A stretch of DNA of 64,000 nucleotides from Adineta ricciae (lineage: Eukaryota > Rotifera > Eurotatoria > Adinetida > Adinetidae): contig CAJNOJ010000152.1 in assembly GCA_905250025.1 (NCBI GenBank), forward strand, positions 186,001 to 250,000. The letters run 5' to 3'. The notes beneath the pieces are model-generated. The model did no database searches and was not told the DNA's origin. It was given only the letters and a program-made list of their open reading frames with translations. The translations under genes and the position numbers were made by a program. Below, one piece after another: positions 25,358 to 37,413 of the stretch; position 1 is the stretch's first letter; each line of letters begins with the position of its first letter.

Positions 25358-26992
25358 TATATTCCTTACCAATGCATATACAATATGTTGAGTTATTTCA
25401 TCACCGATTGCGTTCCACCGGAGGTGAAGTGTGGTGAGGGTCTGTAGGTGTGAGATAGACTGAGTGCTCCATCTTCTATAAAATGAGATCAATATTACCG
25501 TATTCGTTCGCAGCGCATCCGCAATGTGTTGTGCTCCTTCAGCACCGATTTGGTTCGAACTGAGGTCAAGTGTGGTGAGTGCCTGTATGTATGTGCTAGA
25601 CTGACTGCTTCATCTTCTATGAAATGAGATCAATATTACCCTATTCGTTCGCAGCGCATCCGCAATGTGTTGTGCTCCTTCAGCACCGATTTCGTTCGAA
25701 CTGAGGTCAACTGTGGTGAGTGCCTGTATGTATGTGATAGACTGAGTGCTTCATCTCGAATAAAATGAGATCAATATTACCGTATTCGTTCGCAACGCAT
25801 CCGCAATGTGTTGTGCTCCTTCAGCACTGATTTTGTTCGAACTGAGGTCAAGTGTGGTGAGTGTCTGTATGTATGTGCTAGAGTGAGAGCTTCATCTTCT
25901 ATGAAATGAGATCAATATTACCCTATTCGTTCGCAACGCATCCGCGATGTGTTGTGCTCCTTCATCACCGATTCCGTTCTGGTTGAGGTTAAGTGTGGTG
26001 AGTGTCTGTATGTATGTGCTAGAGTGAGTGCTTCATCTTCTATTAAATGAGATCAATATTACCGTATTCGTTCGCAAGGCGCCCGCAATGTGTTGTGCTC
26101 CTTCAGCACTGATTTCGTTCGAATTGAGGTGAAGTGTGGTGAGTGTCTGTAGGTGTGAGATAGACTGAGTGCTTCATCTTCTATTAAATGAGATCAATAT
26201 TACCGTATTCGTTCGCAACGCATCCGCAATGTGTTGTGCTCCTTCAGCACCGATTTCGTTCAAACTGAGGTGAAGTGTGGTGAGTGCCTGTATGTATATG
26301 ATAGACTGAGTGCTTCATCTTCTATGAAATGAGATCAATATTACCGTATTCGTTGGCAAGACGGCCGCAATGTGTTGTGCTCCTTCATCGCCGATTCCGT
26401 TGTACCAGAGTTGAAGGGTGATGATTGTCTGTACGTGTGAGATAGACTGAGTGCTTCATCTCGAATAAAATGAGATCAATATTACCGTATTCGTTCGTAG
26501 CGCATCCGCAATGTGTTGTGCTCCTTCAGCACCGATTCGGTTCTTACCGAAGTCAAGTGTGGTGAGTGTCTGTAGGTGTGAGGTAGACTGAGTGCTTCGT
26601 CTTCTATGAAATGAGATCGATATTACCGTATTCGTTCGCAACACATCCGCAATGTGTTGTGCTCCTTTATCGCCGATTTGGTTCTCGTCGATGTTAAGTG
26701 TGGTGAGTGTCTGTAGGTGTGAGATAAATTGAGTGCTTCATCTTCTATGAAGTGAGATCAACATTACCGTATTCGTTCGCAACGCATCCGCAATGTGTTG
26801 TGCTCCTTCATCACCGATTCCGTTCTGGTTGAGGTTAAGTGTGGTGAGTGTCTGTAGGTGTGAGACAGATTGAGTGCTTCATCTGTAATAAAATGAGATC
26901 AATATTACCGTATTCGTTCGCAGGGCATTAGCAACGTGTTGTGCTCGTTTAGCACCGATCCAGTTCCTACGGAGGTCAAGTGTGGTGAGTGT
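25358..26992 (-). repeat. 141-bp LRR exon-intron array, copy A (12 units)
   Basis: Tandem units with a near-constant 141-bp period: 84-nt exon plus 57-bp intron (a few units vary by 1-4 bp). The intron starts GTAATATTGATCTCATTTC and ends TCTCACACCTACAG, and is itself highly conserved between units. Variable codons concentrate around the LxLxxNxI core. Confidence 0.9.
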
Positions 26993-27877
26993 CTTGATTG
27001 AAGTAGTATGTAATGAAAAGCGGAAGTAGTGAAGAAAACCTTTGATGGCACTTCGGATGGTATTTATGTGATTTGAAATAGTTATATGTGGGGTAGATTT
27101 TTAAGGAGAAGTTGGGTGTAGATGTGTATTCTTCGGGTGGATGATGATGCTAGTTGTTGTTCGGGAAAGAAGTGCTGAGTCGAAAACCTAGACTGGAGAT
27201 TACTGTGATAGGATCGAATCGGAAAGAGTAGGACATAAGTTTCAATATGTATTGGTGGTAATGAGATTTCTCTTTTCAAGACACGCTGCAGTGAAATCCA
27301 ATTCCTACTCTTCTGAAATGTAGGGGCGGAACTTGATGTACCCGTATTGAGAATGAATATTGGCATAGGTGAAGCAACTGTACAATGTTGTTTGCTTCAG
27401 TAGATGAGTTCCCTCAAAAGTTGTAATTGATGCAATTTTGGAGCCGAGTAGTGCAACGCAGAAACGGTAACGCATAAGTAAGCGTTTTGCTCGTTCATGG
27501 TCGCGTATCGGTCGAATGCATCCTCAATGTACATAGAACAAAAGGGAGAGGGCAATGGAATGCTTGATTTCATATGACTTCTGCCTGTGATTGTCTCATG
27601 CTAGCAAACTGTTTGTGAATTATGAAATTAGTTTCGGTTGTCCTATGAGGGAATCTACGACATCAAATGCCATTAAGCGTATGTATAGCACAGTCGACAA
27701 GAATGTTAGGATACCAAGTAAACTTACTTGATATCGCTGGTAAGTACTCAGGATTTGATTGAGCCGTCGACAGATATTTTGCATTGAACAAAATAGCGTC
27801 CGGTCATTTTGATGATCCATAATTCGATAAAGTAGTTCGACAGGTAATGTGGAAAATGTGTGCATGTTGTATTTCAA
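25358..27877 (-). CDS. F-box/LRR protein, copy A (12 LRR exons)
   Basis: Predicted SCF adaptor. Exon 1 (27877-27728, 50 codons) encodes MKYNMHTFSTLPVELLYRIM, a clear F-box, then NICRRLNQILSTYQRYQ and a GTAAGT donor in phase 0. Twelve LRR exons follow, the first 26992-26909 and the last 25441-25358. Each is 84 nt and encodes one 28-residue RNI-type repeat of the form TLTTLDLSSNQIGAEGAQHI-ADALRTNT. The simplest model splices the F-box exon across ~735 bp directly to the first LRR; both ends are phase 0. The gap also contains an open stretch beginning MKSSIPLPSPFCSM that might be another exon, but it hits a stop. Past the last LRR the frame runs into a short tail around 25.2-25.3 kb that is offset by two bases from the plus-strand relative at 45258. 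Exon joins need transcript support. Confidence 0.75.
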
Positions 27878-27880
27878 TCG

Positions 27881-28790
27881 TGCAACAGACCGACCGTAGA
27901 GACTGGAAGCGATGAAAAAATATTTGGTTTTGTTATGAGTAGTAATTCATGGCGATAGTGTAGTTATATATGTTTTTGACGAAAACAAATGACGTGTAAT
28001 CATTTCAACTGTTATGAATTGTTGGTGTGCACAGATAGATGGCATTAGAATACGTATGCGCAGTGAATTCTGTTTTCACAGTTACAATGGTAAATTAAAA
28101 AATTGAAAACAGGACATCTTTTATGGCTTTGGCTCCTTTAGAAACCGATTCTAGTTTCATGAAAAGGAATTAACATTTCTAAATTATTTTTTTTAACTAA
28201 AAATTGGAATGGAATATGAAAAACTCTGCAGCTTAGATTAGAGATCTATTTTGATTATGTATGTTTTGTCTTCGAGAACACTAAATGTTACCCAGTCAGT
28301 TTTCACTGATCGTTTTGCAACATTTGACGCTTTTTAGTTAAAAAGAACAGATGATTGTAATAAGTTCCACGATATAGTTTGCTGATAGAGCTTCATGCAG
28401 CATCCCTCAGTGTGTTTGTTTCATTTTTTCAAATCTTATTCGATGATAGATAAAACAAAAACAAAAATGATCGTTTCTCAACCTGAAAAAAACAGTCACA
28501 TGATCTTTTATTTCTTTTTAAAGCCAAAAACTATAAAATTGAGCTACGGTTTACTGCAGAGATGATGTTAACTAGAACATTTAAAGTTAAGTTAAATTGC
28601 TATCCCTAAGCTGCGTATCTGGTTTTTGTGTTGAAGGGTGAGTTAGAACATTCACTATCTTTCATATAAATAGAATGACAGCTCCCTCATCGAGGTGCTC
28701 TAACAATTTGCTGTCAATTCATTTTGATGAATTAATTACCCCATGGTATTGTAATAAATAAGAAAACGTGGAAAACCTTCGAAACACTAA
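27881..28790. other. spacer upstream of F-box gene A and the kinase fragment
   Basis: Holds the F-box gene promoter (minus) and sequence preceding the kinase fragment (plus). Parts near 28420-28540 faintly resemble the 22880-23010 part of the repeat unit (CTTATTCGAT, CTGAAAAA, CACATGA). No kinase N-lobe exon was found in any plus frame. Confidence 0.4.
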
Positions 28791-29450
28791 ATGTTATCGA
28801 TTCTCTTAGGAAACAAGACGTTCAGCTTATTGGAAAAAGTTAAACCGCTTTTCAATATCCCTAAACAGATGGTTTCANTAACATTATCAATGATACAAGG
28901 TTTGATGTATATGTGGAGTCGTAAGATAATGCACCGTGACATCAAACCATCCAATGTGCTTGTGAATAGTTATGGTTGTATAAAACTATGCGATTTCGGC
29001 GTTAGCCGAGTGCTGGAAACGATTGGTCAGAAAGTAGCAACATTTATTGGTACACATAAATACATGGCACCAGAGCGCGTCATCTCAGACGAGTACAGTA
29101 TTCCATCAGAGATCTGGAGTGTAGGCATGACAGTTCTGGAGATGGGTCTTGGACGATATCCATTTCGTACGGAAAGTCAAGGTCCACCATTAGCCGTTCG
29201 ACCTATCGAACTAGTACAATGCATTGTGTATGAAGCAACACTACCATTACCAATAGATCGTGGCTATTCACCCGAGTTTGCTGCAATTATTCAGAAGTGT
29301 CTTTCTAAAAATTCTACAGACCGACCACTACCAAAGGATTTTCTCGACTATCCTCTCTTCATGAAATATAACCATACTGATCCTAACCAAAATCGCACAA
29401 TCGTTGCCGATTTCTTCAATCGAACTGCAATCGCTGCTGCTCGATCGTAA
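28791..29450 (+). pseudogene. MEK-like protein kinase, C-lobe only
   Basis: The frame encodes a MAP2K-type catalytic C-lobe: KIMHRDIKPSNVLVNSYG, IKLCDFGVSRVLE, activation loop VATFIGTHKYMAPERV, IPSEIWSVGMTVLEMGLGRY, PIELVQCIVYE and FAAIIQKCLSKN.TDRP. MKK features are the HRDIKPSNVL loop and FIGTHKYMAPER. The glycine loop, VAVK lysine and alpha-C helix are absent; a CTTAG at 28805-28809 suggests this is a downstream exon, but no upstream kinase exon is visible. There is an N at 28878, so 28878 may be a joint between unrelated contigs. Either a truncated duplicate or an assembly-split gene. The coding frame after the N is intact to TAA at 29448-29450. Confidence 0.7.
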
Positions 29451-29906
29451 CTGAACTTCTTTTCTTCGAATGTTTATTTGTGACTGTATTCGAAAAAGAA
29501 ATAGTGTATTTATTTCAATGGCCTCAAACTGAATCGTAGTTCCTGTTCCTTATTGTCTATATGATAATATAGAGATAGTTCTATAATAAAACTTTTATTA
29601 TAGAACAGTCTGTTTTCCATTCATTATTACCATTTGAAATAAAAACAAGTAGCGCTCATCCTTTGGATTCGCTGACCCTTTTCTAAAAGAATTGTCCCAG
29701 TGCTGACCACATTCAAACACTTTGAAAGACAACTAAGACACTGCGATTGCTACTAGTCCTCAGCTGAACCATGGCATTATATCACACACTAGAGTGAATA
29801 GAAAAGACAGAGATTGTTCATTTCAGGAACCGAACCGATTAGCCATTTGTCAGTGAGTAATTCTCGAGAACTAACTGTGTTGACTGAAAACCCCATCCCT
29901 CAATGG
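29451..29906. other. 3' region of the kinase fragment
   Basis: Non-coding apart from the hairpin. The stretch near 29640-29700 (AAGTAGCGCTCATCCTTTGG then GCTGACCC) recurs, diverged, at 42899-42950. Confidence 0.4.
29578..29606. other. perfect 14-bp-arm hairpin downstream of the kinase fragment
   Basis: GTTCTATAATAAAA, one C, then its exact inverse complement. The AATAAA poly(A) hexamer lies inside the stem, about 135 bp after the kinase stop codon. Confidence 0.7.
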
Positions 29907-31573
29907 CTAGTCGTTTGTCAACCTCCCTCCGGTCGGCCACTCACGACCAGCCCTTGCCACCCTACCTCTGTTATGCCTTTCACATTTGACTAACTTTTAA
30001 ACTGAATAACTGTGCTTCATTTCATTGTGGCTTCGAAAGTGCTGATCTTCCATCCATTTGATCCCGAAAAGAAAATAGATAAAATTTTTATTTTATTATT
30101 TGCTGTGAAAAGAACACGCGTCATAATGCACCCTATGTTCAGAATACTATTTGTATAGGCCATGTCTTTGTAGTTAATAAGATGGAATTGCACTTACGGG
30201 TATATCACTCTGGCACATATTTTCACTAAATTCCTATTGGAAGACTAGACGTGTCGCAGCCTAGAAGACATAAATGGTATTAAGCTTATACCACTTTTTA
30301 TGATTTCTTGGACTAGAAATATCATGATGTATGGTATATTAAATCTTCTTCTGTAAACTCCTAAACTACTCTATTGGTCCACATCACATCCAGCAGTAGT
30401 GTTGAAACCACTACCTTCTACAAAAGATTTTAAGACGATAGAGAAAAATATCTCTTCTGAAAAAAAAGAAAGAAGCTGAAGGTTCGTGACAAAGAAAAAA
30501 CTAACGTCATATTTGAGTTATTCGACCTCGATGTCCTTCGGTCAACCCTTACTTAATTAGTCAATTAGCTAATTAGAATTTTCTGAAACTGACATCAGAT
30601 TCGAAATCCTCGACTCCAATTACCTTCCATCAATCATTTTCTAATAAGTATGGTTAGGTTTTCATTGATTTATAAAATGCTGCAATCTGATTGGATTATG
30701 CAAACAAACTTTTAGCATTTTAACGACCGTATTTTATACGCTATAACTCTTTTTGTTGCAGAAAAGAGAATTAGAAACGAATTAAAAATAAACAACGAGT
30801 AATCGAGCTTTCAGAATCTGCAGAAATCCGCTAGGAAAAAGATCGGATTTTGTCGGATGCCAGAAATGCTAAGAATCTTGGACTTTCAGCGTATTCCCAT
30901 CGCATCCGCTGGAGTTTACTCGCTCTGACCAACCATCCTTTAAAGCGTAATTAAGACTGGGAACCTCAAACTTTACATTAGCTTCTTCTTGTGCACCTTG
31001 TTTTTCGAATCTTATTCGATATATAATCTATTTGAAATGAGATCTTTCCGATCCATTATAAGTATGCATGAACCTGTTGCTTTTCTGCGCTGAAAAACAG
31101 AACATCATGTGACGTACAGTAGGATGGCATTGGTTTTAAACATGGTATAAAGTTAAACGTGTTCATTGAATTGGAATAGAAATAGAAAAACAGAGGATAT
31201 TATGGATAGGTCATGATAATCGACTAGGCAAAAACGACTTTTTTCTTACAAAGAGACAAGTGTTTTGGTTTATGAGGCGAAATAAGTCTCTATGGTGTTT
31301 CAAGTATGCTGAACGATATAGTTCTAACATTTTAGTATCAGACCAGCGAGTTCAATGGGCAGGCATTACTTATAAATTACATATGTATATTGAAATAAGT
31401 CTCATTGTGCACGCATTCGTTATCTTGAACTTGGCCATGGCTATTGTTGGAAATATTAGATCTAAACTGAAAACTTAACAACATTTACCATCAGAAGATG
31501 ATACTTTTGAGCGAGAGCTCTCTAATCGGAACAAATATGGGAAGATATTTTTCATGTGTTAGGATAGGTTTCT
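29907..31573. repeat. multicopy unit, copy 2 (truncated at N 31574)
   Basis: Matches 21768-23455 of copy 1 and stops at an N just after the AGGTTTCT segment, so it carries no LRR array. Like copy 4, it has the stop TAA in the conserved hydrophobic frame (KLKT then stop at 31476) where copies 1 and 3 read TCA. Confidence 0.85.
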
Positions 31574-31574
31574 N

Positions 31575-34500
31575 AGCAACCATCCTTTAAAGCGTAATTA
31601 AGACTGGAAATCTCAAACTTTACATTAGCTTCTTCTTGTGCATCTTTTTTTTCGAATCTTATTCGATATATGGTCTATTTGAAATGAGATCTTTCCGATC
31701 CATTATAAGTATGCGTGAACCTGTTGCTTTTCTTCGCTGAAAAACAGAACATCATGTGGCGTACAGTAGGATGTCATTGGTTTTAAACATGGTATAAAGC
31801 TAAACGTGTTCATTGAATTCGAATAGAAATAGAAAAACAGAGGATATTATGGATAGGTGATTATAATCGACTAGGCAAAAACGACTTTTTTTCTCAAAGA
31901 GACAAGTGGTTTGGTTTATGAGGTGAAACAAGTCTCTATGATGTTTCAAGTATGCTGAACGATATAGTTCTAACATTTTAGTATCAGACCAGCGAGTTCA
32001 ATGGGTGGGCATTACTTATAAATTACATATGTATATTGAAATAAGTCTCATTGTGCACGCATTCGTTATCTTGAACTTGGCCATGGCTTTTGTTGGAAAT
32101 ATTAGTTCTAAACTGAAAACTTCACAACATTTACCATCAGAAGATGATACTTTTGAGCGAGAGCTCTTTAACCAGAACAAATATGGGAGAGTACTTTTCA
32201 TGTGTTAAGATAGGTTTCTGCAACTACTGAGAAGAACATGAATTAATCCAAGCATGTTTACCTGACTTTAACAATGACGATTTCTTCTCACTATTTTTAG
32301 TAGTAATAAAAAGGGACTGTATACTCAGCTAAAAAGTTTCAGTATCGTACGGCGCGATTTTATTTGCTGAAAACAAAATGCACATATTTTCCTTCTTTGA
32401 TCACGGGCACGCTCATCTTCGACTGCTTTATATATTCATATATACAAATCCTGTCGATAGCATTATATCAGACTTCGTGAATAATATTGCTGGTTGTTGC
32501 AAATTCTATTGTTTATCTACAACACATACAGACTATTACTACACGGTTGTATTCGTTGTTGGTACTCATTTGTAAACAAACAGAGACTAAATGTGCGCAA
32601 ATGCCGCGATTAAAAGCAAGAATATCTGTATTTAGATGATGATCCTTTGCATACTTTCAGTCCACTCGATTTATATGAGTGTATTTTGACCAAGTGCTAT
32701 TAACTCTTTGCAAACAGGCGGGCTATATACATACCATTTCAGATCCACCCCTAAACGTAGTAATACTGCATGTATAAATTCAGTCTGCGGCGGCTCCAGA
32801 TAGCCTAAATCCACTTCTGTTCAATGATCATCATCTCGTGCGAGTTTTCAATCACCGATACGTGCAGAGAACTCAAAGACAAGTATCTAACCCAAATGAA
32901 ATGTACGTTCTCTTACAGTGTAATGTTAAAGAACACTACGAATATATATGAAATATCTTAGCGCACCGACTATGATGTTGAATTATGCACAGCTGAGCGG
33001 TTTCAGCTTTGTCATCATTCAAAAGATAGATCTCAGAGCAAGGGTACAATAGGCCCCTATCATTAAATTTCATACGACCTCAAACTTCTGAGCGTTTCAA
33101 ACAGTGTCGAGATGTTCGATGTAAGCAAACCATAAACACAAAGCGCTGTTATCAGAATGATATACAAACGAGCTCGAAAAAACTTTGCAAAGCACTTTCT
33201 ACGATAAAGTACTGCAAAAACACTTCCCTGATATTTTAACATGGATAAGCACCAAGAGTGAATAGTGCTGATCATATTCGACAAAATAACTTGTTTTCAG
33301 ACTACGCTGATGGTGGGAAATGATTAATCTAATAGAACGATTCGGTGTGCTATTTTTTAATTATTCTCTCTTCACTATGTCATTCTAGTCAGTTTACAAC
33401 AGTGTTTCTTTCAAACGCACCGTAGAACTCATACATAACGGATCAATACAACTCTCTCCAAAAATGAACCACAAAAAGAAATAAAACCTCCTCATCAAAC
33501 AATCCATACATTTAGGCTTTGGAATAAAGCATGCAACAGCTTTCCTATAATGAAGAATCGCTGCCATTCAGTGTACCATGCCCTGATCACTTTGCCATTA
33601 GTAGAAATAACATCTGAACTGCATACGTGCTGTACTACCATCGACCCCGTTCTTCTATATCTCCAGGATAGTCGAGCTGCCTACAGTAATGTTGTCTTGT
33701 CCATCATACCCTCTCAGAAACAAACTCTAAACCGAGAGAATCACTCATAAACGCACCGCACTATGGCGTCTCTTCTACCAAAAACTGCTCCGTTATACCT
33801 TCGTAACTAAACCATTCATTTTCACCAATGCACATGCATTTCTCACAGAACAAAAAGCACTAACATTCAGGTAACATTCACTTCTCACAACAACATTCCT
33901 TTTCTATCCCTTTATTACTCATCAATGTCACGATAACCACACAACAAATGATATCGACTAAGTTCTCAATCGAAAAAGATCCGATCTACACAAAGAGCCA
34001 TCCGATCCACGATCACTTGTTCTCCGATTGAATTTAAAGTCAGATCTATACCATCTTGGCGCTCTAAGAATGAGACAAAACAGAAATTACAAACTTCTTG
34101 CAGCACAGCATCAATCTTACTATATTCCTTCCCAATGCATCTGCAATACGTTGAGCCATTTCATCACCGATTCGGTTCTCAATGAGGTGAAGTGTGGTGA
34201 GTGTCTGTAGGTGTGAGATGCACTGAGTGCTCCATCTTCTATTAAATCAGATCAATATTACTGCGTTCGTTCGCAACGCATCCGCAATGTGTTGTGCTCC
34301 TTCATCACCGATTTGGTTCTCAATGAGGTCAAGTGTGGTGAGTGTCTGTAGGTGTAAGATAGACTGAATGCTTGGTCTTCTATAAAATGAGATCAATATT
34401 ACCGTATTCGTTCGCAGGGCACCCGCAAAATGTTGTGCTCCTTCAGCACCGATTAGGTTCCCACTGACGTTGAGTGTCGTGAGTGTCTGTAGGTGTGGGA

Positions 34501-34981
34501 TAGACTGAGCGCTTCATTTCTAATTAAATGAGATCAGTATTACCGTATTCGTTCGCAGCGCATTAGCAATATGTTGTGCTCCTTCATCACCGATTCGGTT
34601 ACGAGTGAGGTCAAGTGTGGTGAGTGTCTGTAGGTGTGAGATAGACTGAGCGCTTCATTTCTAATTAAATGAGATCAATATTACCGTATTCGTTCGCAGC
34701 GCATTAGCAATATGTTGTGCTCCTTCAGCACCGATTAGGTTCCCACTGAGGTTGAGTGTCGTGAGTGTCTGTAGGTGTGAGATAGACTGAGTGCTTCATC
34801 TTCTATGAAATGAGATTAATATTACCGTATTCGTTCGGAGTGCATTAGCAATGTGTTGTGCTCCTTCAGCACCGATTCTGTTCCCACTGAGGTCAAGTGT
34901 GGTGAGTGTCTGTAGGTGTGAGATAGACTGAGTGCTTCATCTTCTATGAAATAAGATCAATATTACCATATTCGTTCGGAG
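31575..34981. repeat. multicopy unit, copy 3 (truncated at both ends by N)
   Basis: Starts at the segment equivalent to 22812 in copy 1, thus repeating ~640 bp already present at the end of copy 2, and ends inside the LRR array. It shares diagnostic bases with copy 1 rather than copy 2. Confidence 0.85.
34121..34981 (-). CDS. F-box/LRR protein, copy B (3' part, at least 6 LRR exons)
   Basis: Six complete 84-nt LRR exons and the last few bases of a seventh, on the minus strand. The final LRR exon is 34204-34121, as in copies A and C. The upstream LRRs and F-box exon are missing because the sequence is cut at the N at 34982. Units read TLTTLDL..N.IG(A/D)EGAQHI with the same conserved introns. 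The gene was probably complete in the genome. Confidence 0.7.
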
Positions 34982-37413
34982 NTCTTTCCGATCCATTATA
35001 AGTATGCGTGAACCTGTTGCTTTTCTGCGCTGAAAAACAGAACATCATGTGACGTACAGTAGGATGTCATTGGTTTTAAACATGGTATAAAGCTAAACGT
35101 GTTGATTGAATTGGAATAGAAATAGAAAACCAGAGGATATTATGGATAGGTCATGATAATCGACTAGGCAAAAACGACTTTTTTCTTACAAAGAGACAAG
35201 TGTTTTGGTTTATGAGGTGAAACAAGTCTCTATGGTGTTTCAAGTATGCTGAACGATATAGTTCTAACATTTTAGTATCAGACCAGCGAGTTCTATGGGC
35301 GGGTATTGCTTATAAATTACATATGTATACTGAAATAAGTCTCATTATGCACGCATTCGTTATCTTGAACTCGGCCATGGCTATTGTTGGAAATATTAGA
35401 TCTAAACTGAAAACTTAACATCATTTACCATCAGAAGATGATACTTTTGAGCGAGAGCTCTCTAATCGGAACAAATATGGGAGGATATTTTTCATGTGTT
35501 AGGATAGGTTTCTGCAACTACTGAGAAGAACGTGAATTAATCCAAGCATGTTTACCTGACTTTAACAATGGCAATTTCTTCCCACTATTTTTAGTGGTAA
35601 TAAAAAGTGACTGTATACTCAGCTAAAAAGTTTCAGTATTGCACGGCGCGATTTTATTTACTGAAAACAAAATGCTCATATTTTCTTTCTTTGATCACGG
35701 GCACGCTCATCTTCGACTGCTTTATATATTCATATATACAAATCCTGTCGATAGCATTATATCAGACGTCGTGAATAATATTGCTGGTTGTTGCAAATTC
35801 TATTGTTTATCTACAACACATACAGACTATTACTACACGGTTGTATTCGTTGTTGGTACTCATTTGTAAACAAACAGAGACTAAATGTGCGCAAATGCCG
35901 CGATTAAAAGCAAGAATATCTGTATTTAGATGATGATCCTTTGCATACTTTCAGTCCACTCGATTTATATGAGTGTATTTTGACCAAGTGCTATTAACTC
36001 TTTGCAAACAGGCGGGTTATATACATACCATTTCAGATCCACCTCTAAACGTAGTAATACTACATGTATAAATTCAGTCTGCGGCGGCTCCAGATAGCCA
36101 AAATCCACTTCTTTTCAATGATCATCATCTCGTGCGAGTTTTCAATCACCGATACGTGCAGAGAACTCAAAGACAAGTATCTAAACCAATGAAATGTACG
36201 TTCTCTTACAGTGTAATGCTAGAGAACACTATGAATATATATGTAATATCTTAGCGCACAGACTATGATGTTGAATTATGCACAGCTGAGCGGTTTTAGC
36301 TTTGTCATCATTCAAAAGATAGATCTCAGAGCAAGGGTACAATCGCTCCCTATCATTAAATTTCATACGACTTCAAACTTCTGAGCGTTTCAAACAGTGT
36401 CGAGATGTTCGATGTAAGCAAACCATAGATACAAAGCCCTGTTATCAGAATGATATACAAACGAGCTTGAAAATATATTGCAAAGCTCTTTCCACGAAAA
36501 GTACTGTAAAAACACTTCCCTGATATTTCAACATGGATAAGCACCAAGAGTGAATAGTGCTGATCATATTCGACAAAATAACTTGTTTTCAGACTACGCT
36601 GATGATGGGAAATGATTTATCTAACAGAACGATTGGGTGTGCTATTTTTTAATTATTCTCTCTTCACTATGTCATTCTAGTCAGTTTATAACAGTGTTTC
36701 TTTCAAACGCACCGTAGAACTCATACATAACGGATGAATACTACTCTCTCCAAAAATGAACTACAAAAAACCAAAAAACTTCCTCATCAACCACTCAATA
36801 CATTTAGGCGCTGAAATAAAACATCCAATAGCTGGCTTATAATGAAGAATCGCTGCCATTCAGTGTACCATGCCCTAATCACTTAGCTATTAGGAGAAAT
36901 AACATCTGAACTGCATACGTGCTGTACTACCATCGACCCCATTCTTCTACATCTCCAATATAATCGAGCTGTCTACAGTAATGTTGTCTTGTCCATCATA
37001 CCCTCTCAGAAACAAACTCTAAACCGAGAGGATCACCCATAAACGCACCGCACTATGGCGTCTCTTCTACCAAACACTGCTCCGTTATACCTTCGTAACT
37101 AAACCATTCATTTTCACCGATGCACATGAATTTCTCACGGAACAAAAATCATTAACATTCAGGTAACATTCACTTCTCATAACAACATTCGTTTTCTATA
37201 TCTTTATTACTCATCAATGTCACGATCAGCACACAAAACAATTACATCTACTAAGTTCTCTATCGAAAAAGATCCAATCTACGCAAAGAGTCATCATATC
37301 CACGATCACTTGTTCTCCCATTGAATTTAAAGCCAGATCTATACCATCTTGGCCCTCTAAGAATGAGACAAAACAGAAATTACAAACTTCTTCGACCACA
37401 GCATCAATCATAC

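Larger units (their letters stand above)
21768..27880. repeat. multicopy unit, copy 1 (complete)
   Basis: About 6.1 kb that recurs, nearly identical with scattered substitutions and small indels, at 29907-31573, 31575-34981 and 34983-40485. It starts at the segment with CCCTTGCCACGCTACCTC and extends through conserved non-coding or unrecognised sequence (22.0-25.3 kb) into the minus-strand F-box/LRR gene. A stretch at 23220-23445 (frame SDQRVQWAGIAYKLHMYIEI..., with a hydrophobic segment) and one at 23615-23812 stay open in several copies. Neither is recognised and upstream frames are interrupted, so they are not called as genes. Confidence 0.8.
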
